Assembly: GCA_023399595.1 (NCBI GenBank)
Contig: JAEWOR010000008.1
Span: 62,001 to 126,000, forward strand
DNA length: 64,000 nucleotides
Direction of reading: 5' to 3'
Origin: Bacteroidota bacterium
GTDB taxonomy: Bacteria; Bacteroidota; Bacteroidia; Flavobacteriales; Weeksellaceae
Shown: piece after piece, positions 53,298-62,438 of the stretch
Numbering within the stretch: position 1 is the first letter of the stretch
How the letters are laid out: every line of letters begins with the position of its first letter
The notes under the pieces: model-generated
What the model saw: only the letters and a program-made list of their open reading frames with translations
Told to the model about the DNA's origin: nothing
Database searches by the model: none
Program-made: the position numbers and the translations under genes

Positions 53298-54485
53298 ATG
53301 AATACAGATAAACACCAACCTTCAACAAATTTTGAAACATTTGCAATAAGAAACCAAACGGAAAGAACCCAGTATGATGAGCATTCTACTCCACTTTTCC
53401 TTACTTCAAGTTTTTGTTTTGAAGACGCAGAAGATATGCGGGCAAGCTTTGCTGAAGAAAAAAATAAAAATTTATACAGTAGATTTTCAAATCCCAACGT
53501 CACTGAATTTGTTGACAAAATAGCTCAAATGGAAGGTGCAGAAACGGGTTATGCTTTTGCAACGGGAATGGCAGCCATCTACTCCACTTTTGCAACATTA
53601 CTGAGTTCTGGAGACCATATATTAAGTTGCCAATCGGTATTTGGCTCTACCCATACTTTGTTCACAAAATATTTCCCGAAATGGAATATTAATACCACTT
53701 ATTTTAATGCAGATGATGTAGAAAATATTGAAAAATACATTCAAAAGAACACAAAAATCATTTATATAGAAACACCTACCAATCCAGCCATTGAGGTGTT
53801 AGATTTGGAGGTGTTAGGTAAAATTGCAAAAAAATACAACTTGCTTTTTGTTGTTGACAATTGTTTTGCAACCCCTTATTTGCAGCAACCTATAAAATAC
53901 GGAGCCGATTTGGTGGTGCATTCAGCAACTAAATTGATTGATGGACAAGGAAGAGTTTTAGGAGGTGTAGTAGTTGGGAAATCTGAACTGATAAGAGAAA
54001 TTTATTTGTTTGCCAGAAATACAGGACCTGCTTTATCCCCTTTTAACGCTTGGGTTTTATCTAAAAGTTTAGAAACCTTGGCTTTGAGAGTAGAAAAACA
54101 TTGCGAAAATGCTTTAAAAGTAGCTGAGTTTTTAGAAAGCCATCCTCAAGTTGAATTGGTAAGATATCCTTTCTTACAATCTCATCCTCAACACGAAATC
54201 GCCAAAAAACAAATGAAATTAGGCGGAAATATTGTAGCATTTGAAGTTAAAGGTGGAATTGAAGGTGGTAGAAAATTTTTAAACAATATTAGGATGTGTT
54301 CCTTATCTGCTAATTTAGGAGATACCAGAACTATTGTTACTCATCCCGCTTCTACCACCCATTCTAAATTAAGCGATGAAGAAAGAGATGAAGTAGGAAT
54401 TACTGCAGGTTTGGTACGTTGTTCAGTAGGTTTAGAAAATGTGGATGATATAATTGCAGATTTAAATCAAGCCTTAAATTCTTAA
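53298..54485 (+). CDS. O-acyl-homoserine sulfhydrylase (MetZ-like, Cys/Met PLP family)
   Basis: A 395-residue PLP enzyme of the Cys/Met metabolism family. RFSNPNVTEF, GMAAIYSTFATLLSSGDH, the ETPTNPAIEVLD segment and the pyridoxal-binding Lys in VVHSATKLIDGQGRVLGG are present. The 'SATKLIDGQGR' form is the one seen in O-succinylhomoserine sulfhydrylase (MetZ), which makes homocysteine from O-acylhomoserine and sulfide. O-acetylhomoserine as substrate is the alternative, since the operon's acyltransferase looks MetX-like. No cystathionine beta-lyase gene is in the window, which fits direct sulfhydrylation. Confidence 0.9.
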   Translation: MNTDKHQPSTNFETFAIRNQTERTQYDEHSTPLFLTSSFCFEDAEDMRASFAEEKNKNLYSRFSNPNVTEFVDKIAQMEGAETGYAFATGMAAIYSTFATLLSSGDHILSCQSVFGSTHTLFTKYFPKWNINTTYFNADDVENIEKYIQKNTKIIYIETPTNPAIEVLDLEVLGKIAKKYNLLFVVDNCFATPYLQQPIKYGADLVVHSATKLIDGQGRVLGGVVVGKSELIREIYLFARNTGPALSPFNAWVLSKSLETLALRVEKHCENALKVAEFLESHPQVELVRYPFLQSHPQHEIAKKQMKLGGNIVAFEVKGGIEGGRKFLNNIRMCSLSANLGDTRTIVTHPASTTHSKLSDEERDEVGITAGLVRCSVGLENVDDIIADLNQALNS

Positions 54486-54571
54486 AAACAAGGATTCACA
54501 AAATAGAATTTTATAAAAAAGACTCATTGTTGAGTCACTAAAAATATTTAAATTTAAATAACAAAACAATA

Positions 54572-55585
54572 ATGAAAAACAATCAAATCCTTCAAAATAT
54601 TCTTAAGAATCGGATTTTAGTATTGGATGGTGCTATGGGAACCATGCTCCAGAGATACAAATTCGAGGAAGAAGATTATCGTGGAAAAAGATTTAAAGAT
54701 TGGGAGTTTCCATTAAAGGGCAATAACGATTTGCTTTCTTTAACGCAACCCCAAGCCATTGAAGAAGTTCACAGAAAATATTTGGAAGCAGGAGCAGACC
54801 TTCTAGAAACCAATACTTTTTCGGGAACTACTATTGCTATGGCAGATTATCACATGGAAAGTTTAGTCTATGAACTGAATTATGAATCTGCAAAAATCGC
54901 TAGAAAAGTTTGTGATGAATTTACGGCAAAAAACCCAGAAAAACCAAGATTTGTGGCTGGTTCCATTGGTCCTACCAACAAAACCGCGAGTTTAAGTCCA
55001 GATGTAAATGATCCAGCTTTTAGAGCCATCACTTTCGATGAATTAAAAACGGCTTACAAACAACAAGCTGAAGCCTTATTGGACGGTGGATCGGATATTC
55101 TTTTAGTAGAAACTATTTTTGATACTTTAAATGCTAAAGCAGCTTTATTTGCCATCGATGAAATTCAAGAGGAAAGAGGAATAGAAGTCCCTATCATGGT
55201 TTCAGGAACCATTACAGATGCATCTGGAAGGACTTTGAGTGGACAAACTGCGGAAGCTTTTTTAATTTCAATTTCTCATCTTAATTTGTTGAGCGTTGGT
55301 TTCAATTGTGCTTTAGGAGCCCAACAACTTACTCCTTATTTGGAAGCTGTTGCCAATAGCACAAATTTTGCTGTATCTGCTTATCCTAATGCAGGTCTTC
55401 CCAATGCTTTTGGGCAGTATGATGAAAGTCCGAATCAAATGGCGGAACAAATAAAAGAATATGCAGAAAAAGGATTGATTAATATTATTGGAGGTTGCTG
55501 CGGCACCACTCCAGAACATATTAAGGCCATTGCTGATTTGGTGGAGAATTATAACCCCCGAAAGATTGCCCAAGAAGTGATTTAA
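54572..55585 (+). CDS. Homocysteine S-methyltransferase half of split MetH
   Basis: A 337-residue protein equal to the N-terminal homocysteine-binding domain of cobalamin-dependent methionine synthase. LDGAMGTMLQ, AGADLLETNTFSGTTIAM and the three zinc cysteines (FNCALGAQQ and GGCCGTTPEHIKA) are all intact. The cobalamin half is encoded 1.2 kb downstream, separated by a desaturase gene. Splitting MetH this way occurs in other Flavobacteria. It follows the metZ-like gene after 86 nt in which a 6-bp GACTCA/TGAGTC hairpin lies. Confidence 0.93.
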   Translation: MKNNQILQNILKNRILVLDGAMGTMLQRYKFEEEDYRGKRFKDWEFPLKGNNDLLSLTQPQAIEEVHRKYLEAGADLLETNTFSGTTIAMADYHMESLVYELNYESAKIARKVCDEFTAKNPEKPRFVAGSIGPTNKTASLSPDVNDPAFRAITFDELKTAYKQQAEALLDGGSDILLVETIFDTLNAKAALFAIDEIQEERGIEVPIMVSGTITDASGRTLSGQTAEAFLISISHLNLLSVGFNCALGAQQLTPYLEAVANSTNFAVSAYPNAGLPNAFGQYDESPNQMAEQIKEYAEKGLINIIGGCCGTTPEHIKAIADLVENYNPRKIAQEVI

Positions 55586-55663
55586 GAAGCAGAAAATCAG
55601 GTTAGATAGGAAGATGGATTAAGTAAAAACATGGATTATTTTGTTAATTTTTAATAATATTTA

Positions 55664-56761
55664 ATGATGAGCGGAAAACCAATTTATTTAAAAAATGCTG
55701 AAGAAACTAAGCTTTTTAATGAGCTTAGAAAAAAAGTAAGTAAAAGAATAGAAGACATCCCAGAAAACAGAGATATTTATATTCAAATAAAAGCTTTTGT
55801 TCTTCCCACTTTATATTTGGGACTTTATTTTTTAGCGATTTTCAACACTACAAATCCTTGGGTTTATGTTGGAAGCTATGTATTAATGGGGATTACATTG
55901 GTATTAATTTACCTCAACCTCATTCATGAAGCCGCTCACAATAATATTTTTAAAAGTAAAAAACTTAACGGATTCGTTCTTCATATCTTCGATTTTATTG
56001 GGGCTAACTCTTATATCTGGAAAAAAAGACATATTGTTAGTCACCACGCTTATCCAAATGTTGACGGTTGGGATACAGACATTGAGCAAAGCGGCATTTT
56101 AGCCATTGTTCCAGGAGTTAAAGCCAAAGGAATTCAAAAAATACAACATATAATATTTTATTTCGTTTACCCTCTTTATCTTTTTAATTGGATGTTTATC
56201 CGAGATTTTAGAGATTTTTTCAATAAAAAAAGAGCCATACGAAAAACGGCAGGTGACATACCGACCAAAGAAAAAGTGAAAATGATTGGTTACAAAGCTT
56301 TTTATTTCTTCTATCAAATTATTATTCCTATTGTATTTTTTAAAGTTTCAATGGGCTTAGCTTTAGGAACTTGGCTGTTACAGATTATTGTAGCCAGTAT
56401 TTTTGCATTATTTGTTTTACTTCCATTACATCCACTTCCAGACAATAAGTTTCCGAAGTTGGACGAGAATGACCATTTGCCTTTCAGTTGGTTGAGACAT
56501 CAGTTTGAAGTTACCAACGATTTATCCACTAACAATTGGGTGATACGTAATATTTTAGGCAATTTTAATTTTCATGTAGCACATCACCTGTTCCCTAATT
56601 ACAGTTATGTATACTACAATGAAATAACGGAAGAAATAGAACAATTTGCAAAAGAAAATCACCTGAACTACAAAAAATTCCCTTTGCTCACTGCTCTTGG
56701 TAAACACAGAGAGTTGCTCAGAGAAAACGCAACAAATGCTTATTATATTTTAGAAGAATAA
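55664..56761 (+). CDS. Membrane fatty acid desaturase
   Basis: A 365-residue membrane di-iron desaturase with about four hydrophobic segments. All three histidine boxes are present: HEAAH (88-92), HIVSHH (123-128) and a C-terminal HVAHHLFP. It introduces a double bond into an acyl chain at the membrane; position and substrate (acyl-lipid or acyl-CoA) are unknown. It lies 78 nt after the first metH gene and 15 nt before the second, on the same strand and downstream of the SAM riboswitch, so it should respond to SAM with them. There is no cytochrome b5 domain. Confidence 0.9.
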   Translation: MMSGKPIYLKNAEETKLFNELRKKVSKRIEDIPENRDIYIQIKAFVLPTLYLGLYFLAIFNTTNPWVYVGSYVLMGITLVLIYLNLIHEAAHNNIFKSKKLNGFVLHIFDFIGANSYIWKKRHIVSHHAYPNVDGWDTDIEQSGILAIVPGVKAKGIQKIQHIIFYFVYPLYLFNWMFIRDFRDFFNKKRAIRKTAGDIPTKEKVKMIGYKAFYFFYQIIIPIVFFKVSMGLALGTWLLQIIVASIFALFVLLPLHPLPDNKFPKLDENDHLPFSWLRHQFEVTNDLSTNNWVIRNILGNFNFHVAHHLFPNYSYVYYNEITEEIEQFAKENHLNYKKFPLLTALGKHRELLRENATNAYYILEE

Positions 56762-56776
56762 GATTTAAAAACTTTA

Positions 56777-59434
56777 ATGAAATACCTTAAATTATCGGGA
56801 CTAGAACCATTGGTTATTACTCCTGAAAGTAATTTTATAAATGTTGGTGAACGTACAAATGTTGCAGGATCCAAAAAATTCCTTCGTTTAATAAAAGAAG
56901 AAAAATACACTGAAGCTTTGGATGTTGCAAGACATCAAGTGGAAGGAGGCGCACAGATTTTAGATGTGAATATGGATGATGGACTTTTAGATGGTGTAAA
57001 AGCCATGACAAAATTCTTGAATCTTATTGCGTCAGAACCCGATATTGCAAAAATTCCTATTATGATAGATTCTTCTAAATGGGAAATCTTGGAAGCCGGC
57101 TTACAAGTGGTTCAAGGTAAATGCGTAGTCAATTCTATTAGTTTAAAAGAAGGTGAAGCCGTTTTTATAGAACATGCCAAAAAAGTAAAAAGATACGGTG
57201 CTGCTGTAATTATAATGGCTTTTGATGAAGTAGGACAGGCCGATAATTTTGAACGCAGAATAGAAATTGCTCAACGTTCTTATAAAATCCTAACTGAAAT
57301 TGTAAACTTCCCTCCAGAAGATATTATTTTCGATCTTAATATTTTCCCTGTGGCAACAGGAATGGAAGAACACCGTAAAAATGCCTTAGATTTTATTGAA
57401 GCTACAAAATGGATTCGCGAAAATTTACCTTATGTATCTGTGAGTGGTGGCGTTTCCAATGTTTCATTTTCTTTTAGAGGAAATGATACAGTAAGAGAAG
57501 CCATGCATTCCGTTTTCTTATATTATGCCATAAAAGCAGGTATGAATATGGGAATTGTAAACCCTGCAATGCTTGAAATTTACGATGAAATTCCAAAGGA
57601 TTTATTAGAGCTTGTGGAAGATGTAATTCTCAATAGAAAAGATGATGCTACAGAAAAACTTTTGGATTATTCTGAAAAACATAAATCTATAAAAAAAGAA
57701 ATTTTCGAGGATTTAGAATGGAGAAAAAAACCTTTACAAGAGCGTATTAATCACTCTTTAGTAAAAGGAATTGACCGTTTTGTGGATGAAGACATGGAAG
57801 AAGCACGCCAACAAAGATCAAAACCATTAGAAGTCATCGAAATTAATTTAATGACGGGAATGGGCATTGTTGGAGATTTATTCGGAAGTGGAAAAATGTT
57901 TCTTCCTCAGGTGGTAAAATCTGCCAGAGTAATGAAAAAAGCTGTTGCTTACCTTCAACCTTTTATAGAAGCAGAAAAAGACAACTTAAAACCCGCCAAT
58001 GGAAAAATTTTAATGGCAACTGTTAAAGGTGACGTTCACGATATTGGAAAAAATATTGTAAGCGTAGTTTTAGGTTGTAACAATTATGAAATTGTGGATT
58101 TAGGTGTAATGGTTCCAGCAGAAAAAATTATTCAAGCAGCGATAGACCACAACGTGGACGTTATTGGATTAAGTGGACTTATTACTCCTAGTTTAGATGA
58201 AATGGTGCATATCGCTTCAGAACTCAACCGTCAGAATTTACAATTTCCATTAATGATTGGCGGTGCTACAACCTCCAAAGCTCATACTGCTGTAAAAATT
58301 GATCCTCAATATAAAAACACTGTGGTACATGTAAATGACGCTTCCAGAGCTGTAAATGTGGTGAGCTCTTTACTCAGCAACAGAAATAATGAATATTCTA
58401 ATAACTTAAAAAATGAATATTCAGATTTCCGAGAAAAGTTTTTGAGCCGACAAGTTGATAAAGAATACATCTCTATTAAAGAAGCTAGAAAACAGAATTT
58501 CAAAATTGATTGGCAACAGGAAGTAATTCCCAAACCTCATCAGTTAGGAATTCAAATTATCGAAAATCAAGATTTAAAAGATTTACTTCCTTTTATAGAT
58601 TGGACTCCATTTTTCAGAAGTTGGGATTTGTTTGGTAAGTATCCACAAATTTTAAATGATGAAGTTGTAGGAAAACAAGCCACAGAATTATTTGCTGATG
58701 CTCAAAAAATTCTTGAAAGAATTTTAAATGAAAATTTGATTTCTGCAAAAGCCGTTTTTGGAATTTTCCCTGCAAATGCAGTAAACGACGATATTGAAGT
58801 TTATGACGAACAAGGAAATACCCTTGAAACCTTTTATACACTAAGACAACAACACAAAAAATCTGATGGTAAAGAATATTTGGCATTGTCTGATTTTATA
58901 GCTCCTAAAAATTCAGGAAAACAAGATTATGTAGGTGCATTTTGTGTATGTGCAGGTTTTGGAACTGAGGAAGTTGCTAAGGAATACGAAAAAAAACATG
59001 ATGATTATAATTCCATCATGATAAAAGCTTTATCCGATCGTTTTGCTGAAGCGTATGCAGAGTTTTTGCATCAAAAAGTAAGAACAGAATTTTGGGGATA
59101 TTCTTCAGATGAAAATCTCAACAATGAAGATTTAATTTCTGAAAAATACAAAGGAATTCGTCCTGCTCCAGGTTATCCTGCTTGTCCTGATCATTTGGAA
59201 AAACCTACCATTTGGAATCTTTTAAAGGTGAAAGAAAATATTGGTGTGGAACTTACGGAAAGTTTAGCCATGTTCCCAACAGCAAGTGTTTCTGGATATT
59301 ATTTTGCCCAACCTCAAGCAAAATATTTCGGGGTAGGAAAAATTGCTCAAGACCAGTTGGAAGATTACGCAAAAAGAAAAAACATAGACTTAGAATTTGC
59401 TAAAAAATGGCTTAATCCAAATTTAGCAGATTAA
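56777..59434 (+). CDS. metH: Methionine synthase, cobalamin/activation half of split MetH
   Basis: An 885-residue protein. The order is: pterin-binding domain (FINVGERTNVAGSKKF, IMIDSSKW, AVIIMAFDEVGQA), a cap domain near 330-400, the B12-binding domain with DVHDIG (Asp419-xxx-His421, nt 58031) and GLSGLITPSLDEM, and the SAM-binding activation domain with RPAPGYPACPDH (from residue 795). It therefore holds methyl-folate, cobalamin and reactivation functions, while homocysteine binding comes from the separate protein encoded at 54572. A long hairpin and metF follow. Confidence 0.96.
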   Translation: MKYLKLSGLEPLVITPESNFINVGERTNVAGSKKFLRLIKEEKYTEALDVARHQVEGGAQILDVNMDDGLLDGVKAMTKFLNLIASEPDIAKIPIMIDSSKWEILEAGLQVVQGKCVVNSISLKEGEAVFIEHAKKVKRYGAAVIIMAFDEVGQADNFERRIEIAQRSYKILTEIVNFPPEDIIFDLNIFPVATGMEEHRKNALDFIEATKWIRENLPYVSVSGGVSNVSFSFRGNDTVREAMHSVFLYYAIKAGMNMGIVNPAMLEIYDEIPKDLLELVEDVILNRKDDATEKLLDYSEKHKSIKKEIFEDLEWRKKPLQERINHSLVKGIDRFVDEDMEEARQQRSKPLEVIEINLMTGMGIVGDLFGSGKMFLPQVVKSARVMKKAVAYLQPFIEAEKDNLKPANGKILMATVKGDVHDIGKNIVSVVLGCNNYEIVDLGVMVPAEKIIQAAIDHNVDVIGLSGLITPSLDEMVHIASELNRQNLQFPLMIGGATTSKAHTAVKIDPQYKNTVVHVNDASRAVNVVSSLLSNRNNEYSNNLKNEYSDFREKFLSRQVDKEYISIKEARKQNFKIDWQQEVIPKPHQLGIQIIENQDLKDLLPFIDWTPFFRSWDLFGKYPQILNDEVVGKQATELFADAQKILERILNENLISAKAVFGIFPANAVNDDIEVYDEQGNTLETFYTLRQQHKKSDGKEYLALSDFIAPKNSGKQDYVGAFCVCAGFGTEEVAKEYEKKHDDYNSIMIKALSDRFAEAYAEFLHQKVRTEFWGYSSDENLNNEDLISEKYKGIRPAPGYPACPDHLEKPTIWNLLKVKENIGVELTESLAMFPTASVSGYYFAQPQAKYFGVGKIAQDQLEDYAKRKNIDLEFAKKWLNPNLAD

Positions 59435-59443
59435 AATTTTGAC

Positions 59444-59496
59444 TTTTATTTTGGTTTTTGGTGGCGGCTTCGCCGCCACCAAAAACCAAAATAAAA
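59444..59496. other. 25-bp perfect GC-cored hairpin between metH and metF
   Basis: The two 25-nt arms (59444-59468 and 59472-59496) are perfectly complementary around a TTC loop. The core is GGTGGCGGC/GCCGCCACC flanked by A/T tracts. It is much longer than needed for termination and no U-run follows on the plus strand. It may terminate, process or protect the metH transcript. Confidence 0.85.
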
Positions 59497-59518
59497 AATT
59501 TATCAATACCAGTAAACA

Positions 59519-60475
59519 ATGAAAATTACCGATCATATAAAAAATGCCAATGGCAGAACCCTTTTTTCATTAGAAATTGTTCCACCCCAAAAAGGAAGCG
59601 GAATTGCAGATTTATATAAAAACATAGACCCTTTAATGGAATTCAAACCTCCATTTATAGACGTTACTACTTCTCGTGAGGAATACATTTACCTAGACAA
59701 AGGAAATGGACTTATGGAAAGAAAAATCACCAGAATGCGTCCTGGAACATTGGGAATTTGTGCTGCCATTCAACATAAATACAATGTAGACACGGTTCCA
59801 CACGTGCTTTGCGGCGGATATACTCGTGAAGAAACAGAATACCTTTTGGTGGATTGTATGTATTTAGGAATTGACAACATCATGGCTTTAAGAGGCGATG
59901 CTATGAAGGGACAGCAACATTTCCAACCAACAACTGGAGGGAATGAAAACGCAACCGATTTAGTACATCAAATTAATGATTTGGGAAGAGGAAAATATCT
60001 ACACGATGAAGAAATTTCTGATGATCACAATAAATTCTGTATTGGTGTAGCGGGTTATCCTGAAAAACATATTGAAGCTCCATCATTGGCTTACGATTTA
60101 AAATGGCTAAAAAAGAAAGTTGATTCTGGGGCAGATTATATAGTTACTCAAATGTTTTTTGATAACGAAAAATTTAAGATTTTTGTAGAAGAAGCTCGAA
60201 AAATAGGGATTAATATTCCAATTATCCCAGGAATAAAACCTATTGCGACCAAAGGACATTTGCAAATGCTACCAAAAGTTTTTAAAATAGATCTTCCCGA
60301 AGCTTTAATCTCCGAAATAGAACAAGCCACTAACAATGAAGCTGTAAAACAAATAGGAATTGAATGGGCTATAGAACAATGCAGGGATTTGGAGAAATTT
60401 GGCGTTCCCGTATTGCATTTTTACTCCATGGGGAAAAGCGATAACATAAAAAAAATAGCTAGAGAACTTTTTTAG
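59519..60475 (+). CDS. metF: Methylenetetrahydrofolate reductase
   Basis: A 318-residue flavoenzyme that supplies methyl-tetrahydrofolate to MetH. It opens GRTLFSLEIVPPQKG, with TTSREEY, the FAD-binding IMALRGD and VAGYPEKH, and the final helix of the MetF barrel. Last gene of the methionine operon; the long hairpin 23 nt before its start may uncouple its expression from metH. Confidence 0.95.
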   Translation: MKITDHIKNANGRTLFSLEIVPPQKGSGIADLYKNIDPLMEFKPPFIDVTTSREEYIYLDKGNGLMERKITRMRPGTLGICAAIQHKYNVDTVPHVLCGGYTREETEYLLVDCMYLGIDNIMALRGDAMKGQQHFQPTTGGNENATDLVHQINDLGRGKYLHDEEISDDHNKFCIGVAGYPEKHIEAPSLAYDLKWLKKKVDSGADYIVTQMFFDNEKFKIFVEEARKIGINIPIIPGIKPIATKGHLQMLPKVFKIDLPEALISEIEQATNNEAVKQIGIEWAIEQCRDLEKFGVPVLHFYSMGKSDNIKKIARELF

Positions 60476-60496
60476 CGAACACCACCAATTAAATAC

Positions 60497-60535
60497 AAAC
60501 GAGCGGCGATTTTCTTCGAAAATCGCCGCTCGTTT
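60497..60535. terminator. GC-cored hairpin between metF and the OsmC gene
   Basis: A perfect 18-bp stem (AAACGAGCGGCGATTTTC with its complement) closed by a TTC loop. It lies between convergent genes and could terminate both. T-tracts outside the stem are short. It resembles the hairpins at 43125 and 59444. Confidence 0.75.
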
Positions 60536-60554
60536 ATATCATCTATTTAAGAAA

Positions 60555-60980
60555 TTATTTTTTTATCGTTTCCCCGTTCACTAAAACTTCATACTCAACT
60601 TCTACATTGGGTTCAAACGTTTTAGAAACTGAACAATATTTTTCAAAAGAGAGTTCTGCAGCTTTCTGAGCTTTTTTAGGATCTATTTCTCCCTCCAAAA
60701 TAAACTTCACAATAATTTTTTTAAAAGGTTTTGCTTCTTCCACCTGAATGCGCTCCCCTTCCACTTCCGCTTTAAAAGAGGTAATTTCCTGACGTTGTTT
60801 TTTAAGAATAGAAACCACATCTATTCCGCTGCAACCTGCAACCGCCATTAAAACACTTTCCATAGGCGAAACACCTATAGCATTCGGTTGTGACGTATTG
60901 TCTAATAAAATAGAATTTCCTGCAGCATTTGTGCATTCAAAAAGGTAATCATCATTGATTCTGTTGAGTGTAATTTTCAT
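60555..60980 (-). CDS. OsmC family protein
   Basis: A 141-residue OsmC/Ohr-type protein. The two expected peroxidatic/resolving cysteines are present in the typical contexts AGCSGIDVVSIL (Cys50) and FEKYCSVSKTF (Cys116), with the conserved 'GVSPMESVLMAVAGC' segment. It should reduce organic hydroperoxides using a thiol. The ATG at 60980 is preferred; another lies at 60998, two bases after the DUF58 stop. It probably belongs to the same transcript as DUF58 and MoxR. Confidence 0.88.
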   Translation of the reverse strand: MKITLNRINDDYLFECTNAAGNSILLDNTSQPNAIGVSPMESVLMAVAGCSGIDVVSILKKQRQEITSFKAEVEGERIQVEEAKPFKKIIVKFILEGEIDPKKAQKAAELSFEKYCSVSKTFEPNVEVEYEVLVNGETIKK

Positions 60981-61000
60981 TGAACTGATTTTATTCAAAT

Positions 61001-62323
61001 TTACAAAATTCCTCTTGCTTTTATCTCTAAATATTTATTGATGGCTTCTATCGTTAAATTTTCTGGAAGCGTATAAACTGTGTAAATTCCGTACTTTTTT
61101 AATTCTTGAATGATGAGTTTTTTCTCAAATTCAAATTTTTCGGCGATAATTTCGTCGTAGATTTCCTGCATATTTTCAGGATTTTTATGAATAAGCTCTT
61201 GCAATTCAGAATTTTTAAAGAAAACCACCACCAATAAATGGTTTTTAGCAATTCCTCTAAGGTATTTCATCTGACGATTTACAGCATCCAAAGTTTCAAA
61301 ATTCGTAAACAAAAGAATCAAACTCCTTTGATTGATATTGAATTTCACATCTTGATATAACCTGTTAAAATCGCTTTCAAAAAAATTGGTTTGAACATTA
61401 TATAAAGCTTCAGAAATTTTTCTTAATTGTCCAGATTTATTGTCTGCAGCTACTTTATTTTCAGTCTTTTTAGAAAAAGTCATCATTCCTGCTCTATCTC
61501 CTTTTTTCAAAATAATATGCGACAAAGCCATGCTTGCATTTATGGAATAATCCAGCAAACTCAATCCTTTGAAAGGCATTTTCATGGTTCTTCCTTTATC
61601 TATCAACATAAAAATTCTTTGAGATTTTTCATCCTGATATTGGTTCACCATCAATTTATTTTGCTTGGAAGTTGCTTTCCAATTAATGGTTCTAATGTCG
61701 TCTCCTTGTACATATTCTTTAATCTGCTCGAACTCCATGGTATGTCCTAGCTTTCGGATTTTTTTGATTCCTCCCAACAAAAACTCATTCTGAAGAGCCA
61801 TTAATTCGTACTTTCTTAAATGAATGAAAGATGGATAAGAAGGTAAACTAGCCTCTTTTTGAAACTGAAATCTCTTGCTAACGAAACTTAATGGTGAACT
61901 AACAAATACATTTAAAGAACCAAAATGATATTCGCCTCTTTCTTTTGGCTCCAAAATATATTGGAAAAAAACATTTTTACCTGAAGGAATATCTTTGATA
62001 ATCATGAAATCTCTTTTTTGAAACTGAAAAGGAATTTCATCAATAATTTTAGCTCGTATTTTAAAAGTGTAATTGTTTTTTACATCAATTTTAATAGGAT
62101 TTTCATCACCGTTTGAGAGTTTATCTGGCAAAATTCTCTGTGCTAAAATTGCATTTTTAATATTGAAGATAAAGAGAACATCCACAATAAAACCTAGAGC
62201 CACAAGAATTAATAAACTTATAGCCACCACCATTATAAAAGGGAAAAAGAAAGCAAATACGAAGCCAACTCCAATAAAAATTAGTGTATAAAAAAATCTG
62301 TTATTTAGATAAAAATTCTTCAT
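61001..62323 (-). CDS. DUF58 domain-containing membrane protein
   Basis: A 440-residue protein with two N-terminal membrane helices (12-60), a beta-rich region (about 70-165) and the DUF58 region: EFEQIKEYVQGDDIRTINWKAT (near residues 205-225) and QNKLMVNQYQDEKS, then a von Willebrand A-like fold (RIFMLIDKGRTMKM). The VWA MIDAS reads DKGRTM instead of DxSxS, so metal binding may be altered. DUF58 genes pair with MoxR ATPases, as here. Confidence 0.92.
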   Translation of the reverse strand: MKNFYLNNRFFYTLIFIGVGFVFAFFFPFIMVVAISLLILVALGFIVDVLFIFNIKNAILAQRILPDKLSNGDENPIKIDVKNNYTFKIRAKIIDEIPFQFQKRDFMIIKDIPSGKNVFFQYILEPKERGEYHFGSLNVFVSSPLSFVSKRFQFQKEASLPSYPSFIHLRKYELMALQNEFLLGGIKKIRKLGHTMEFEQIKEYVQGDDIRTINWKATSKQNKLMVNQYQDEKSQRIFMLIDKGRTMKMPFKGLSLLDYSINASMALSHIILKKGDRAGMMTFSKKTENKVAADNKSGQLRKISEALYNVQTNFFESDFNRLYQDVKFNINQRSLILLFTNFETLDAVNRQMKYLRGIAKNHLLVVVFFKNSELQELIHKNPENMQEIYDEIIAEKFEFEKKLIIQELKKYGIYTVYTLPENLTIEAINKYLEIKARGIL

Positions 62324-62438
62324 TGTTGCGAGATTCGGGTTGAGTGTTGGGATGAGATTTTAATGATGAATCATCAGTAATTATTAATAATTCATACTTT
62401 ATAATTCTTATTTCAAACCTTATACTTTTCAAACTTCT

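Noticed and set aside
54521..54536. GACTCA/TGAGTC hairpin between metZ-like and metH genes as a terminator
   Set aside because: Only 6 bp and no T-run follows; not enough to call.
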